29,935 bases of DNA from CANHEE01 sp043777755 (GCA_043777755.1 JAYWHK010000101.1:1-29935), one strand, 5' to 3'. Counted from the first letter of the stretch, positions 17,484 through 25,704 are shown. The notes: generated by a model not told the origin, from the letters alone. Program-made: numbers and translations.

Positions 17484-17600
17484 ATGCAAAAATTACTAAA
17501 AAAAGCCGCTTTTAAAGCGCAAAACATGAGCTTAGAATATAATTCGGCTCTCTCTCTCTCTCAGCCAAATATAATTTTGGTCAATTCTGTCAAACATTAA
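17484..17600 (+). CDS. 38-codon leader ORF, frame-shifted N-terminus of the beta-helix surface protein
   Basis: It starts at ATG 17484 (MQKLLKKAAFKAQNMSLEYN), passes through the CT repeat and stops at 17598-17600. The N-terminus is basic, like a signal-peptide n-region. The stop exists only because of the CT repeat length. With one CT fewer, the frame continues without a stop through SAKYNFGQFCQTLNLFA into the ATG-ATG at 17612. I therefore read it as the detached first exon-like piece of the downstream gene and not as an independent peptide gene. In the present phase it could also allow re-initiation at 17612, which lies 11 nt after its stop. Confidence 0.7.
   Translation: MQKLLKKAAFKAQNMSLEYNSALSLSQPNIILVNSVKH
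17548..17561 (+). repeat. (CT)7 dinucleotide tract, candidate phase-variation switch
   Basis: Seven uninterrupted CT units lie 64 nt inside the leader ORF. Only one of the three reading-frame outcomes joins ATG 17484 to the 978-codon frame: minus one unit or plus two. Plus one unit hits TAA at 17572. The current seven units hit TAA at 17598. A slippage-prone tract at this position is typical of contingency loci. Confidence 0.8.
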
Positions 17601-17611
17601 ACCTCTTTGCG

Positions 17612-20548
17612 ATGATGTTTGCCTTGTTTTCTTCACCTTTTAGCGTTGATGCGCAGCGGATTCGATATGGCTATGAATGGCCATGTTGGGAAACACCGCC
17701 GCCGCCTTCATTTCCACCGCCAACAGAAATTCCTGATATTTGTCAAACAGAAGAAGGAGAATTTCATCACCCAATCGAAATTGGAGAAGGCACGAAATAC
17801 CCTGATAGCCAATCGTTAGGAACACAAGTTTCAAACAATGAAGAATTTGTTGTCATTGGCGACTTTCACATTAACTCTGATTACACCGCAGAGTCATGTA
17901 AATTTAAAACATTACCTAATACAACTATTTTTATAGATGGTGTCACTTTCACCTCACAAGGCTCACTATACTTTTGTTGTGGTGCGATGTGGAATGGAAT
18001 CAAATTGAGAGAGAATGCTTCAATTCGTTTTGAAAAATCTAAAATTGAAGATGCTCGAATTGGTATTGAGTGTCCTTCTGAAGCAAGCGACATTAGAATT
18101 CAAAACTCTACGTTTAATCGAGATGAAATCGGGATTTATGCAAGAGGAGGAGTATCCTCCAGCTATATTCCATTGAATATATTTGCAGGAAATACTTTTT
18201 CATGTACCTCACCTTTGAATAAAGGAAGCAATTATCCCTACACCTCAATAGGCTTTAAAATATCTTTGGCTCAAATTCCACTTTTAGGTACAGATGGTGA
18301 GCCTAATGTGTTTACTGGAAGGATTACATTAGGTATAGCTTCTTTTTTATCAGAAATATATGTAAATAATTGCCTATTTACTTACATTTCAAAAGGAACA
18401 AATCCTGCGACTGCGATACCTAAAACCAATGGACTTGGTATTTGGGCGGAACAAGGAACACTTGTTGTAAATGGTTTAGGGAAAGATGATGACCCTAAAA
18501 AAGCTACTTTTGTAAGCTGTACTGATGGTGGTATAAAGTCAATAGGCGCAAATCTTTTTGTAGAAAATTGCTTTTTTGATTTTGTTAGCACACCTATTTT
18601 CCAGTTAAAAAATTCGTTATTGGTTGAGAGTATAGACAATAAAAATGGTCAATTTATTACAATTAGCGATAATACATTCAAAACGAATGTTAATGCCATA
18701 GGAATTAAACTTGAAAGAAGTGATGCTATTACCAATGAAATTTGGCGTAACGATTTTCTAAGTGTTGGTGTGGCAACAAAAACAACTAAATGTATTGTTG
18801 TGGATAAAGGTTATTCTTTGTTTAATAGTACTATGCTCATTATTGATAACAAAATTAAAGGTTCTGGCTCAACATCTGAAACATTATTGGGTATTACCCT
18901 AAATAGAGGTAGGAAATATCATGTAGAAAATAATGTTATGGAGAATTTTTCAAGTCAAACCAATGCTGGAAATTTTGGTATTGGTGTTTTAGTAACTAAT
19001 TGTGGTGCAAGCAGTTTTAAGTTCAATAAAATAAGTAGTCAGAATAATAACAGTAATACTTTATTGCCACCAACAAGTACAGGCTTTAAATTTGTCAATA
19101 CGAGCCTTAATAATTCCACTTCTACGGATGCTGGCGGAAAAAGTGTGCCCACTGAACCCTTTTTTGTTTGCAATAATAATAGCAAATTCATGAAAAAAGG
19201 ATTTTTGTTTGAAGGGAATAATAACAATACTATTTTTGCCGATAATGAATTAGACACAAATGATTCTGGCTTGGAATTGGTGAAAAACGGTGATGAACCT
19301 ATTATTGGAAGACAATGGGATGATGATAAGTTCAGAAAAAACACTTGGGGTGGTTCCGCAGGTATGCTATCGAATGGAATAACCATTGGAGCAAGAATGT
19401 TAACTGGGCTTCCTGACGATTCTCAATTCTTTGTCAATGACAAAACTATAAATATGGGTAAATCTATATTCCCTATCGGTGGTATTGATGTGCCATCAGG
19501 ATTCACGACTAATGACTGGTTTTTTTCAGACAAAAACATACAGGTTTCTGACATTGGTTGTAATACTTTTACTTTTCCATCTGGGAATAAATGGACTCCG
19601 TTTTATGACAATATCATAAACGAAAAATACAATAGCGAAAATGAGGTAAATAAGTGGGAATCTCAACGCTATCTTTACCGTATTATGGCGGCGGACCCAT
19701 CTTTGATTGATGGGCAACAAGAGCGTATAGCGTTTTTTGAGTCTTGTATGAAAGGGAGTGTTGCAAAATTCAATCAATTACAAGATGCCAAAGAAAATGT
19801 TTTTATCAATCCCGAGTTCGATGAATCCATTAATACTCTACAGCAAGAGCATAAGGTGTTATGGGAGCATTTGATTGTATTGGTAAAAAGTTATTCAGAA
19901 ATTTTTGCTGAAAAAGAATGGGATACCGCTAATAAAGAAGAGGTCAGAGTATTGGCAAAAGAAGTGGCTGACTTAGCAAACAAAATTGAGCAAAAAGGCA
20001 AAGAGAGAGATGAGCAAATTGTAAAAAAAGCGGCTGAATTAATGGATTTGGCAAAAATTATAGAAACAAATACCAATTATGAAAAAATAGCTCAAACCAT
20101 GACTTTTTTATGGGCAAAAGCAATTACTCAAAATGGACATTTAGATGAAGCGGATTTAGCTACTGTTAGAACTATTGCCAATGATTGCATCTATGTTGTT
20201 GGTTCAGCACTTTATGATGCACGGGATATGACTCCTACTTGTGAATGGAGAGAAAGCCCCTGTAAAGAAGAAATTTTGACTCGTAAAGTCAAAGCGCAAG
20301 AATCTTTTGGAGTGTTATCTCCTAATCCAGCAAATACCGAGCTATTCTTAAATATTGAGAAACCCGAAGATATTAAGAGTATAGAAATAAAAGATATTTC
20401 TGGCAAAACATTGCAAACGATTGCTAATGAAGGTATTGCGAGCAAATTGCGTATAGATGTAGCTTCTTTCAAAGATGGAGTACATTTTGTAGCGATTCTT
20501 GACAACAATGGCAACCTCGTTACACACAAATTTATTGTTATTCATTAA
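17612..20548 (+). CDS. Parallel beta-helix surface/secreted protein with T9SS type A sorting domain
   Basis: As read here, 978 residues from the ATG at 17612. The N-terminus (MMFALFSSPFSVDAQ) is hydrophobic but has no basic n-region. Fusing the upstream leader would supply one. After a proline-rich stretch (PPPPSFPPP, about 30-37) comes a region of about 90-560 with irregular repeats of the type N.F....GI, compatible with a right-handed beta-helix (pectate-lyase/NosD-like). About 670-885 is helical and charged, with coiled-coil-like EKEWDTANKEEVRVLAKEV. From about 899 the tail FGVLSPNPANTELFLNIE, then DISGKTLQ and a final KFIVIH, is a type A T9SS sorting domain. Export across the outer membrane is thus likely. 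Enzyme activity or ligand is unknown. The upstream frame 17484-17600 probably belongs to it. Confidence 0.85.
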   Translation: MMFALFSSPFSVDAQRIRYGYEWPCWETPPPPSFPPPTEIPDICQTEEGEFHHPIEIGEGTKYPDSQSLGTQVSNNEEFVVIGDFHINSDYTAESCKFKTLPNTTIFIDGVTFTSQGSLYFCCGAMWNGIKLRENASIRFEKSKIEDARIGIECPSEASDIRIQNSTFNRDEIGIYARGGVSSSYIPLNIFAGNTFSCTSPLNKGSNYPYTSIGFKISLAQIPLLGTDGEPNVFTGRITLGIASFLSEIYVNNCLFTYISKGTNPATAIPKTNGLGIWAEQGTLVVNGLGKDDDPKKATFVSCTDGGIKSIGANLFVENCFFDFVSTPIFQLKNSLLVESIDNKNGQFITISDNTFKTNVNAIGIKLERSDAITNEIWRNDFLSVGVATKTTKCIVVDKGYSLFNSTMLIIDNKIKGSGSTSETLLGITLNRGRKYHVENNVMENFSSQTNAGNFGIGVLVTNCGASSFKFNKISSQNNNSNTLLPPTSTGFKFVNTSLNNSTSTDAGGKSVPTEPFFVCNNNSKFMKKGFLFEGNNNNTIFADNELDTNDSGLELVKNGDEPIIGRQWDDDKFRKNTWGGSAGMLSNGITIGARMLTGLPDDSQFFVNDKTINMGKSIFPIGGIDVPSGFTTNDWFFSDKNIQVSDIGCNTFTFPSGNKWTPFYDNIINEKYNSENEVNKWESQRYLYRIMAADPSLIDGQQERIAFFESCMKGSVAKFNQLQDAKENVFINPEFDESINTLQQEHKVLWEHLIVLVKSYSEIFAEKEWDTANKEEVRVLAKEVADLANKIEQKGKERDEQIVKKAAELMDLAKIIETNTNYEKIAQTMTFLWAKAITQNGHLDEADLATVRTIANDCIYVVGSALYDARDMTPTCEWRESPCKEEILTRKVKAQESFGVLSPNPANTELFLNIEKPEDIKSIEIKDISGKTLQTIANEGIASKLRIDVASFKDGVHFVAILDNNGNLVTHKFIVIH

Positions 20549-20556
20549 TCAAAATT

Positions 20557-20585
20557 TAGACCCGAAAAATATTTTTTCGGGTCTA
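20557..20585 (+). terminator. Hairpin between the beta-helix gene and the first propeller-like gene
   Basis: Arms 20557-20569 (TAGACCCGAAAAA) and 20573-20585 pair over 13 bp with a three-base loop. The U run is inside the stem and only TTCTT follows, so it may be a partial terminator or attenuator. I see no new promoter between it and the ATG at 20599, so some read-through is expected. Confidence 0.7.
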
Positions 20586-20598
20586 TTCTTATATCAAC

Positions 20599-22089
20599 AT
20601 GAGAAAATTACTACTTTTTCATGTATTGTATATGCTTTGTTTAGTGAATATTTTAGGGCAAAGTCTATATGACAATACATGGACAATCGGAATCACAAAC
20701 TCCATAACGACCATTAACTGGCAAAAGGGAGCGGAAATTAAATATAATGAAAATTCTCAGGCTTATATGCGGCTTTCTATTTCAAGTGCAAATGATGCGA
20801 AAGGAAATTTTTTGTTTTATACACAAGGTTGTGCTATTTTAGGAAAAGACTATAAAATACTACCAAATGGAAAGCAAATTAATCCAGGAGAACAACACGA
20901 CAATGGCTGCGGCGCAGGTTCGACAGGTGGTGAAGTATTATACAATGTGGGTATATTTTTACCTAAGCCGAAAGATACAACATTGTACTACCTATTCCAT
21001 ACGCCAAGAGGTGATAAATATGCGAATACTATTGCATTTCCTCCTGACAAGTTGTACTATACAGTGATAGATGCAAGCAAGGAAGTTAATGGCGATGTTG
21101 TAAAGAAAAATGTATTGATAATAAAGGATACCCTAAGTTTTCAAGGTCCCCGTGCTTGCAAACACGCCAATGGACAGGATTGGTGGATTGTTATTCCTGA
21201 ATTTGAAACACATGGTTATTACAGCGTACTATTGACAAAAGATAGTGTTGTTTATGTCAAACGAAAGGTATTTTCTTCTGATTTTGGTAGAGAATTAGGT
21301 GATAGAGCTGGACAGACAGTATTTTCGCCTGATGGTTCAAAATACATTAGAAGTGACCCTTTTAATGGTACTTATATCTATGATTTTGATAGATGTTCGG
21401 GAGAATTGTCTAAACCCATTTTTATTGATACTTTGGGAACTTATGCCTGTGCAGGTGTTGCCGTTTCTCCTAATTCAAAGTACTTGTACTTGTCAAATAG
21501 AAATGTATTGCATCAGTTTGATTTACAAGCCAATAACATTGCTCAAAGTAAAATTAAAATAGCAGATTATGACGGTCAGCAAACCTCGTTTGGGTCTTCC
21601 TATTCTTTTTACAAAATGGCATTAGCTCCAAATGGTAAAATATACATGGCAACGACGAATACCACAGATGCACTCCATACGATTCATTCTCCAAATGAAA
21701 AAGGAATTGCCTGTGACTTTAAGCAACACGACTTTCCTTTACCAGATTACAATTATGTCACAATGCCAAATTTTCCCAATTTTAATTTAGGAGTGCAAAG
21801 CGGTACGCCTTGTGCGCCACTGATTACAAATCATGATGTCCAAGAAACAAACCTAAACATTTCGATTTTACCCAATCCTTCTGATGATGTATTTGAAATA
21901 AATGCCAATTTTGATATTAAAAAAATTATAATTACTGATGTAAATGGTGAGGTTGTTAAAAAAATATCAGTTAATAATGAGAAAAATGTCAATTTAGAAG
22001 TGTATTCTTTCAAAAATGGTTTGTATTTTATTAGTATTTTTGACTGCAATGGAAAAATGATGACAAAAAAAATTACTGTCATTCACTAA
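20599..22089 (+). CDS. Secreted propeller-like protein with T9SS type A sorting domain (paralogue 1)
   Basis: A 496-residue product with signal peptide MRKLLLFHVLYMLCLVNILG/QSLYDN. The body carries repeated strand motifs such as VFSPDGSKYIRSDPFNGTY, AVSPNSKYLYLSN and LAPNGKIYMAT, followed by MPNFPNFNLG. This pattern of seven-bladed-propeller-like repeats is frequent in Bacteroidota surface proteins. The tail from about residue 418 (ILPNPSDDVFEIN ... DVNGEVVKK ... ITVIH) is a type A T9SS domain. It is a tandem paralogue of the next gene, beginning with the same SLYDNTW. Function is unknown; a surface or secreted binding role is inferred. It probably shares a transcript with its neighbour 19 nt downstream. 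Confidence 0.85.
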   Translation: MRKLLLFHVLYMLCLVNILGQSLYDNTWTIGITNSITTINWQKGAEIKYNENSQAYMRLSISSANDAKGNFLFYTQGCAILGKDYKILPNGKQINPGEQHDNGCGAGSTGGEVLYNVGIFLPKPKDTTLYYLFHTPRGDKYANTIAFPPDKLYYTVIDASKEVNGDVVKKNVLIIKDTLSFQGPRACKHANGQDWWIVIPEFETHGYYSVLLTKDSVVYVKRKVFSSDFGRELGDRAGQTVFSPDGSKYIRSDPFNGTYIYDFDRCSGELSKPIFIDTLGTYACAGVAVSPNSKYLYLSNRNVLHQFDLQANNIAQSKIKIADYDGQQTSFGSSYSFYKMALAPNGKIYMATTNTTDALHTIHSPNEKGIACDFKQHDFPLPDYNYVTMPNFPNFNLGVQSGTPCAPLITNHDVQETNLNISILPNPSDDVFEINANFDIKKIIITDVNGEVVKKISVNNEKNVNLEVYSFKNGLYFISIFDCNGKMMTKKITVIH

Positions 22090-22108
22090 AACTATATAAA
22101 ATTTTGAT

Positions 22109-23587
22109 ATGAAAAAAATATTAATATTTAACATTTTTTATCTATTTTTCTTAACGCATAGTAATAGCCAAAGTCTATACGACAATACATGGATAATCGG
22201 TGACGATAATTTTATAATGTCTATTGATTGGGCTAATAATGGAAAAGCAACTGTTAATACTCTGTTTTTCAAAAAAAACAAAAGTATGCCAAGTGCTAAC
22301 GATGCCAAAGGGAAACTATTATTGTATTCAGACGGTTTTTCAATTTTTGCAAAAGGTAACTACGAAATCCAAAATGGAGATAGTTTAAATCCTGGTAAAA
22401 TTTTTAACCAAGAATATTACAAAGGTTCTTCAATACAAAATATAGGTGTTTTTTTACCTAAACCAAGCGATTCCCTAATGTATTATCTTTTCCATTGCGC
22501 TCGTTCTGACAAGTCGATACACACTGATGTTCATCTTTTAGATAAATTTTATTATACAGTCGTAGATGCTCGAAAAGAAACAAGTACTAAAATAACGAAG
22601 AAAAATATCCTATTAGTAAAGGACACGTTAAGTGAAATTGGACCTTATGCTTGTCGGCACGCCAATGGAAAAGATTGGTGGGTTGTAGTTCCCGAAGCAA
22701 AAACACATGGTTACTATAGTGCTTTATTAAGAAAAGATGGTGTTGTAACAGTGAAGCATAAAGTATTTTCTTCTAATTATGGTAGAGAAATTGTTGATAA
22801 AGATGGGCAAGCAGTTTTTTCTCCTGATGGCTCTAAATACATTAGAAGTGACCCTTACAATGGTACTCACATTTATGATTTTGACAGATGCACAGGAGAG
22901 TTGTCTAACCCCATTTTTATTGACACATTAGGAACTCATGCTTGTGCTGGTGTGGCTGTTTCTCCTAATTCAAAGTATTTGTATTTGTCTAACGGTATGG
23001 TATTACATCAGTTTGATTTACAAGCAAATGACATTGCAAATAGCAAAATCAAAGTAGCGGAATTTGATGGTGCTAATATACTTTTTGAACAAGGTATTAT
23101 TTTTTATAAAATGGCATTAGCACCCAACGGAAAAATCTACATGGCAACAACTATTCGGGTTGATTCGCTTCATGTAATCAACAAGCCTAATGAAAAAGGT
23201 TCAGTTTGTGACTTTAAGAAATATGGCTTTGCGTTACCATCGGATAGTTATATAACGATGCCAAATTTTCCCAATTTTAATTTAGGAGCGCAAAGTGGTA
23301 CGCCTTGTGCGCCACTAACAAGTATTTCTCATTTGGAAGATGCTGTATTGGGTTTTAAAAATTTCCCCAATCCAACCTCTGACCTACTCAACATCAGTCT
23401 ATCTTGGAAATTCAAACAACTATTCATCACCGACCTCACTGGGCGATTACTAAAAAACATTTCTACCAATGACTATGAAAGCGAGTATCAAACCAGTACG
23501 CTTGATTTAGAAAATGGTTTGTATTTTATTCAAGGCATACGAGAAGATGGGAAAAAGGTAGTACAACGTTTTGTGGTACAGCACTAA
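22109..23587 (+). CDS. Secreted propeller-like protein with T9SS type A sorting domain (paralogue 2)
   Basis: A 492-residue product with signal peptide MKKILIFNIFYLFFLTHSNS/QSLYDN. The central part is very close to paralogue 1 (YIRSDPYNGTHIYDFDRC, IFIDTLGTHACAGVAVSP, YLYLSN, MPNFPNFNLGAQSGTPCAP). The sorting tail (FPNPTSDLLNISLSWKF, DLTGRLLKN, VVQRFVVQH) is clearly different and richer in C in its DNA. This suggests duplication of the body with independent evolution or replacement of the tail. Specific function unknown. Confidence 0.85.
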   Translation: MKKILIFNIFYLFFLTHSNSQSLYDNTWIIGDDNFIMSIDWANNGKATVNTLFFKKNKSMPSANDAKGKLLLYSDGFSIFAKGNYEIQNGDSLNPGKIFNQEYYKGSSIQNIGVFLPKPSDSLMYYLFHCARSDKSIHTDVHLLDKFYYTVVDARKETSTKITKKNILLVKDTLSEIGPYACRHANGKDWWVVVPEAKTHGYYSALLRKDGVVTVKHKVFSSNYGREIVDKDGQAVFSPDGSKYIRSDPYNGTHIYDFDRCTGELSNPIFIDTLGTHACAGVAVSPNSKYLYLSNGMVLHQFDLQANDIANSKIKVAEFDGANILFEQGIIFYKMALAPNGKIYMATTIRVDSLHVINKPNEKGSVCDFKKYGFALPSDSYITMPNFPNFNLGAQSGTPCAPLTSISHLEDAVLGFKNFPNPTSDLLNISLSWKFKQLFITDLTGRLLKNISTNDYESEYQTSTLDLENGLYFIQGIREDGKKVVQRFVVQH

Positions 23588-23589
23588 TT

Positions 23590-23626
23590 AAAACCAACAA
23601 GAAAAACCATTTTTCTTGTTGGTTTT
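23590..23626 (+). terminator. Intrinsic terminator after the propeller-like pair
   Basis: Arms 23590-23606 and 23610-23626 pair over 17 bp (core CCAACAAG) with a CCA loop, and a T7 run at 23623-23629. It begins three bases after the stop codon. Confidence 0.92.
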
Positions 23627-23682
23627 TTTGATAGCAAAAAAATACAATGATTACAACGCTATGTAAATAACCTAGGAATTTG

Positions 23683-23714
23683 TTGTACACCTTAGAATTT
23701 TTCAAGTAATTTTG
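23683..23714 (+). promoter_or_regulatory. Promoter for the ECF sigma operon
   Basis: TTG at 23683-23685, 21 nt spacer, then TAATTTTG at 23707-23714. This fits the Bacteroidota -33/-7 consensus, that is, the housekeeping sigma. The implied start is near 23721 and the leader is about 65 nt. Confidence 0.65.
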
Positions 23715-23785
23715 CACATCAATTAAACCTTTTCAAACCTTTACAGTCTTACATACAAATACATTTCAAAACGCAATTCAATTAA

Positions 23786-24325
23786 GTGAAGGAAATCAGC
23801 GACGAAAATATCATTACACTGATGCAAAATGGAACGACCTATGAGCGAGGATTTACCTTGCTCATGGACAAATACCAAGAACCTTTGTATTGGTTGGTGC
23901 GCAGAATGGTCAATGACCATGACGATGCCAATGATGTAACGCAAAATGCTTTCATCAAAGTTTTTAAAGGTTTTTCATCGTATAAAGGGGACGCAAAGCT
24001 ATACACTTGGCTGTACAGAATTGCTTCCAACGAAGCCATTACATTCATTAATCAAAAAGCAAAAAAAGGTACGACCTCCCTTGAGGAGCATCCCGTGGCA
24101 TATTCACTCAGTGCTAATAATTATTTTGATGGCGACGAAATACAACTTTTATTGAAAAATGCTATTGCGCAATTGCCTGATAAACAAAGACTTGTATTCA
24201 ATATGCGTTACTATGAAGAAATGCCTTACGAAGAAATGTCAAGTGTCTTGGAAACTTCTGTTGGTGCGTTAAAAGCATCTTTTCATCATGCTGTAAAAAA
24301 AATTGAACAAAGTTTAAAACAATGA
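23786..24325 (+). CDS. ECF-type RNA polymerase sigma factor
   Basis: 179 residues, GTG start. Region 2 is seen at about 24-92 (LMDKYQEPLYWLVRRMV, DDANDVTQNAFIKVFKG, YKGDAKLYTWLYRIASNEA) and region 4 at about 122-175 (LPDKQRLVFNMRYYEEMPYEEMSSVLETSVGALK... as a helix-turn-helix). The GTG at 23786 gives the KEISDE-type N-terminus usual for these Bacteroidota sigma factors; the next ATG would cut 12 residues. The gene overlaps the anti-sigma-like gene by 4 nt (ATGA), meaning coupled translation. Its target promoters cannot be told from the window. Confidence 0.93.
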   Translation: MKEISDENIITLMQNGTTYERGFTLLMDKYQEPLYWLVRRMVNDHDDANDVTQNAFIKVFKGFSSYKGDAKLYTWLYRIASNEAITFINQKAKKGTTSLEEHPVAYSLSANNYFDGDEIQLLLKNAIAQLPDKQRLVFNMRYYEEMPYEEMSSVLETSVGALKASFHHAVKKIEQSLKQ

Positions 24326-24915
24326 AAAAAGAAATACAAAAAGAACTCGAAGAAATTGCTCCTTTTCTAGCAACCTTAAAAGAGCAGTCCGAAGGCTACA
24401 CCGTTCCAAAACACTTTTTTAACAATATGCGTATTGATATAATGAACAAAGTGAGTGCGGAAGAGCTGCCCATAATCCTTGATAAGCCGAAACTTTCTCA
24501 ATGGCAAATGTTTTTAGTAGAAATACAAAGCCTTTTTCAGCCTAAAATAGCGATTGGTTTTGCGACTTTATTACTGGCTTTTGTAGGTATTTTTTATTTT
24601 TTCAAACCAAATGACACGGTTGAAAATGCTATTGAAATTGCAACGTCTGGCGAAAAAATAGAAATTAAAAATGTTGATAAGCCAGTTGTCAAAGAAAAAG
24701 AAATACTTAATGCAGATAAAAAACAAGAATCTACTGAAAAATTCGAAAATATAGCCCAATCTTCAATAAAAGATGAAGCAACTATTACAAAAGTAGAACA
24801 AATTCCTGTGCTAAGATTGGAAGATGCCAGCGAAGAAGAACTTAATGCTCTTTTTGACGAACTTGTAGAAAACGAAGACCTCAGCGAAGAGGAATTAAGC
24901 GAAGAAATTCAATAA
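24322..24915 (+). CDS. Single-pass membrane anti-sigma-like protein
   Basis: 197 residues. A cytoplasmic N-terminal part of about 75 residues (EIAPFLATLKEQSEGYTVPKHFF; the P.HFF motif is common in anti-sigma partners in this phylum) is followed by one membrane helix at about 76-94 (IAIGFATLLLAFVGIFYFF). A charged Lys/Glu-rich periplasmic stretch follows, ending in an acidic tail (EDLSEEELSEEIQ). Translational coupling to the sigma gene and its topology support an anti-sigma role. No zinc-binding HxxxCxxC motif is present, so it is not a ZAS-type factor. Confidence 0.75.
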   Translation: MKKEIQKELEEIAPFLATLKEQSEGYTVPKHFFNNMRIDIMNKVSAEELPIILDKPKLSQWQMFLVEIQSLFQPKIAIGFATLLLAFVGIFYFFKPNDTVENAIEIATSGEKIEIKNVDKPVVKEKEILNADKKQESTEKFENIAQSSIKDEATITKVEQIPVLRLEDASEEELNALFDELVENEDLSEEELSEEIQ

Positions 24916-24941
24916 ATTTAAAATTAATCCACAACTTTTTT

Positions 24942-25406
24942 ATGAAAAAATCATTTTTATTGACAATGACCATGCTTTTGATAAGCATGATGAGTTTTGC
25001 ACAAAAACCTGAAGGGCGTGGTGGAGAACGAATGAAACGCCTTGAAAGTTACAAAATTGCTTTCCTTAGCGAAAAATTAGCACTCACTCCTGAGGAGGCT
25101 GAAAAGTTTTGGCCCATTTATCGTCAGTTTCAAGAACAACGCAAAACGTTGGTTAAAACCAGCAAACCAGCAAAATTATTAGCGGACATGAACGATGCCG
25201 AAGCAGATAATTTTATAGCAGCGCAACTTGATAAAGAAGAAAAAATACTTCAACTGAAAAAAGAATATGTCAAAAAGCTAAAAGGCGTTATTCCTTCTAA
25301 AAAAATTGCCAAATTACAAAGATTAGAAACTGAATTTAAAAAAGAAGTATTAAAACGAATGAAGGGGCGCAAAAAAGAACACAAAGGCGCTGATTCAAAG
25401 GATTGA
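24942..25406 (+). CDS. Spy/CpxP-like periplasmic protein
   Basis: 154 residues with signal peptide MKKSFLLTMTMLLISMMSFA/QKPEG. The mature part is almost wholly helical and very basic. It contains LALTPEEAEKFWPIYRQFQ (about 46-64), the LTxxEAEKFWP form of the LTxxQ-type motif of Spy/CpxP periplasmic chaperones and sensors. It is the third gene after the sigma and anti-sigma genes, 26 nt downstream. A role as a periplasmic stress reporter or chaperone feeding back on the anti-sigma protein is an inference from family and position. Confidence 0.8.
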   Translation: MKKSFLLTMTMLLISMMSFAQKPEGRGGERMKRLESYKIAFLSEKLALTPEEAEKFWPIYRQFQEQRKTLVKTSKPAKLLADMNDAEADNFIAAQLDKEEKILQLKKEYVKKLKGVIPSKKIAKLQRLETEFKKEVLKRMKGRKKEHKGADSKD

Positions 25407-25615
25407 AAAAATAAAAAATGTAATTAATATGCGGTTTAAAAAGTTTGCTATTGTTTATAATTGTTGTATTGTTTTGGTTTTCAATTAGTTAGAACCATTT
25501 CAAACAAGAACAAACATTAAATAACTAAAAACAATGTATTAATGATATGTTAATTTTTTGCAAGTGTCATTTTACAATCTTAAATTGCGCTGTATAGGCG
25601 TTAAAATTAATTTGG

Positions 25616-25704
25616 TATTATTTTGTCGTTGCTCAAAAAGTGATAAATAACTGACTATAAGGAAGATATTTATCGCTTTTTGAGCAATCGACTGAAAAAA
25701 TAAT
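25616..25704. repeat. Large imperfect palindrome / RNA hairpin with 25-bp stem
   Basis: Arms 25625-25649 and 25667-25692 pair over 25 bp with one G-U pair and one bulged T (25688), around a 17-nt loop. The flanks TATTATTTT and AAAATAATA extend the inverted symmetry further. It has no U run, so it is not a classic terminator. It could be a REP/MITE-like element, a small RNA, or an mRNA 3' stabiliser for the sigma operon. Confidence 0.75.

Noticed and set aside
17548..17561. CT tract simply as a sequencing error in an ordinary start region
   Set aside because: Dinucleotide tracts of this length are usually read reliably, and the leader frame, promoter spacing and open joined frame all agree with real biology. 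Error cannot be excluded without reads.
25429..25485. 18-codon ORF starting MRFKKFAIVYN
   Set aside because: Too short, no promoter or terminator context, and no clear signal or membrane topology.
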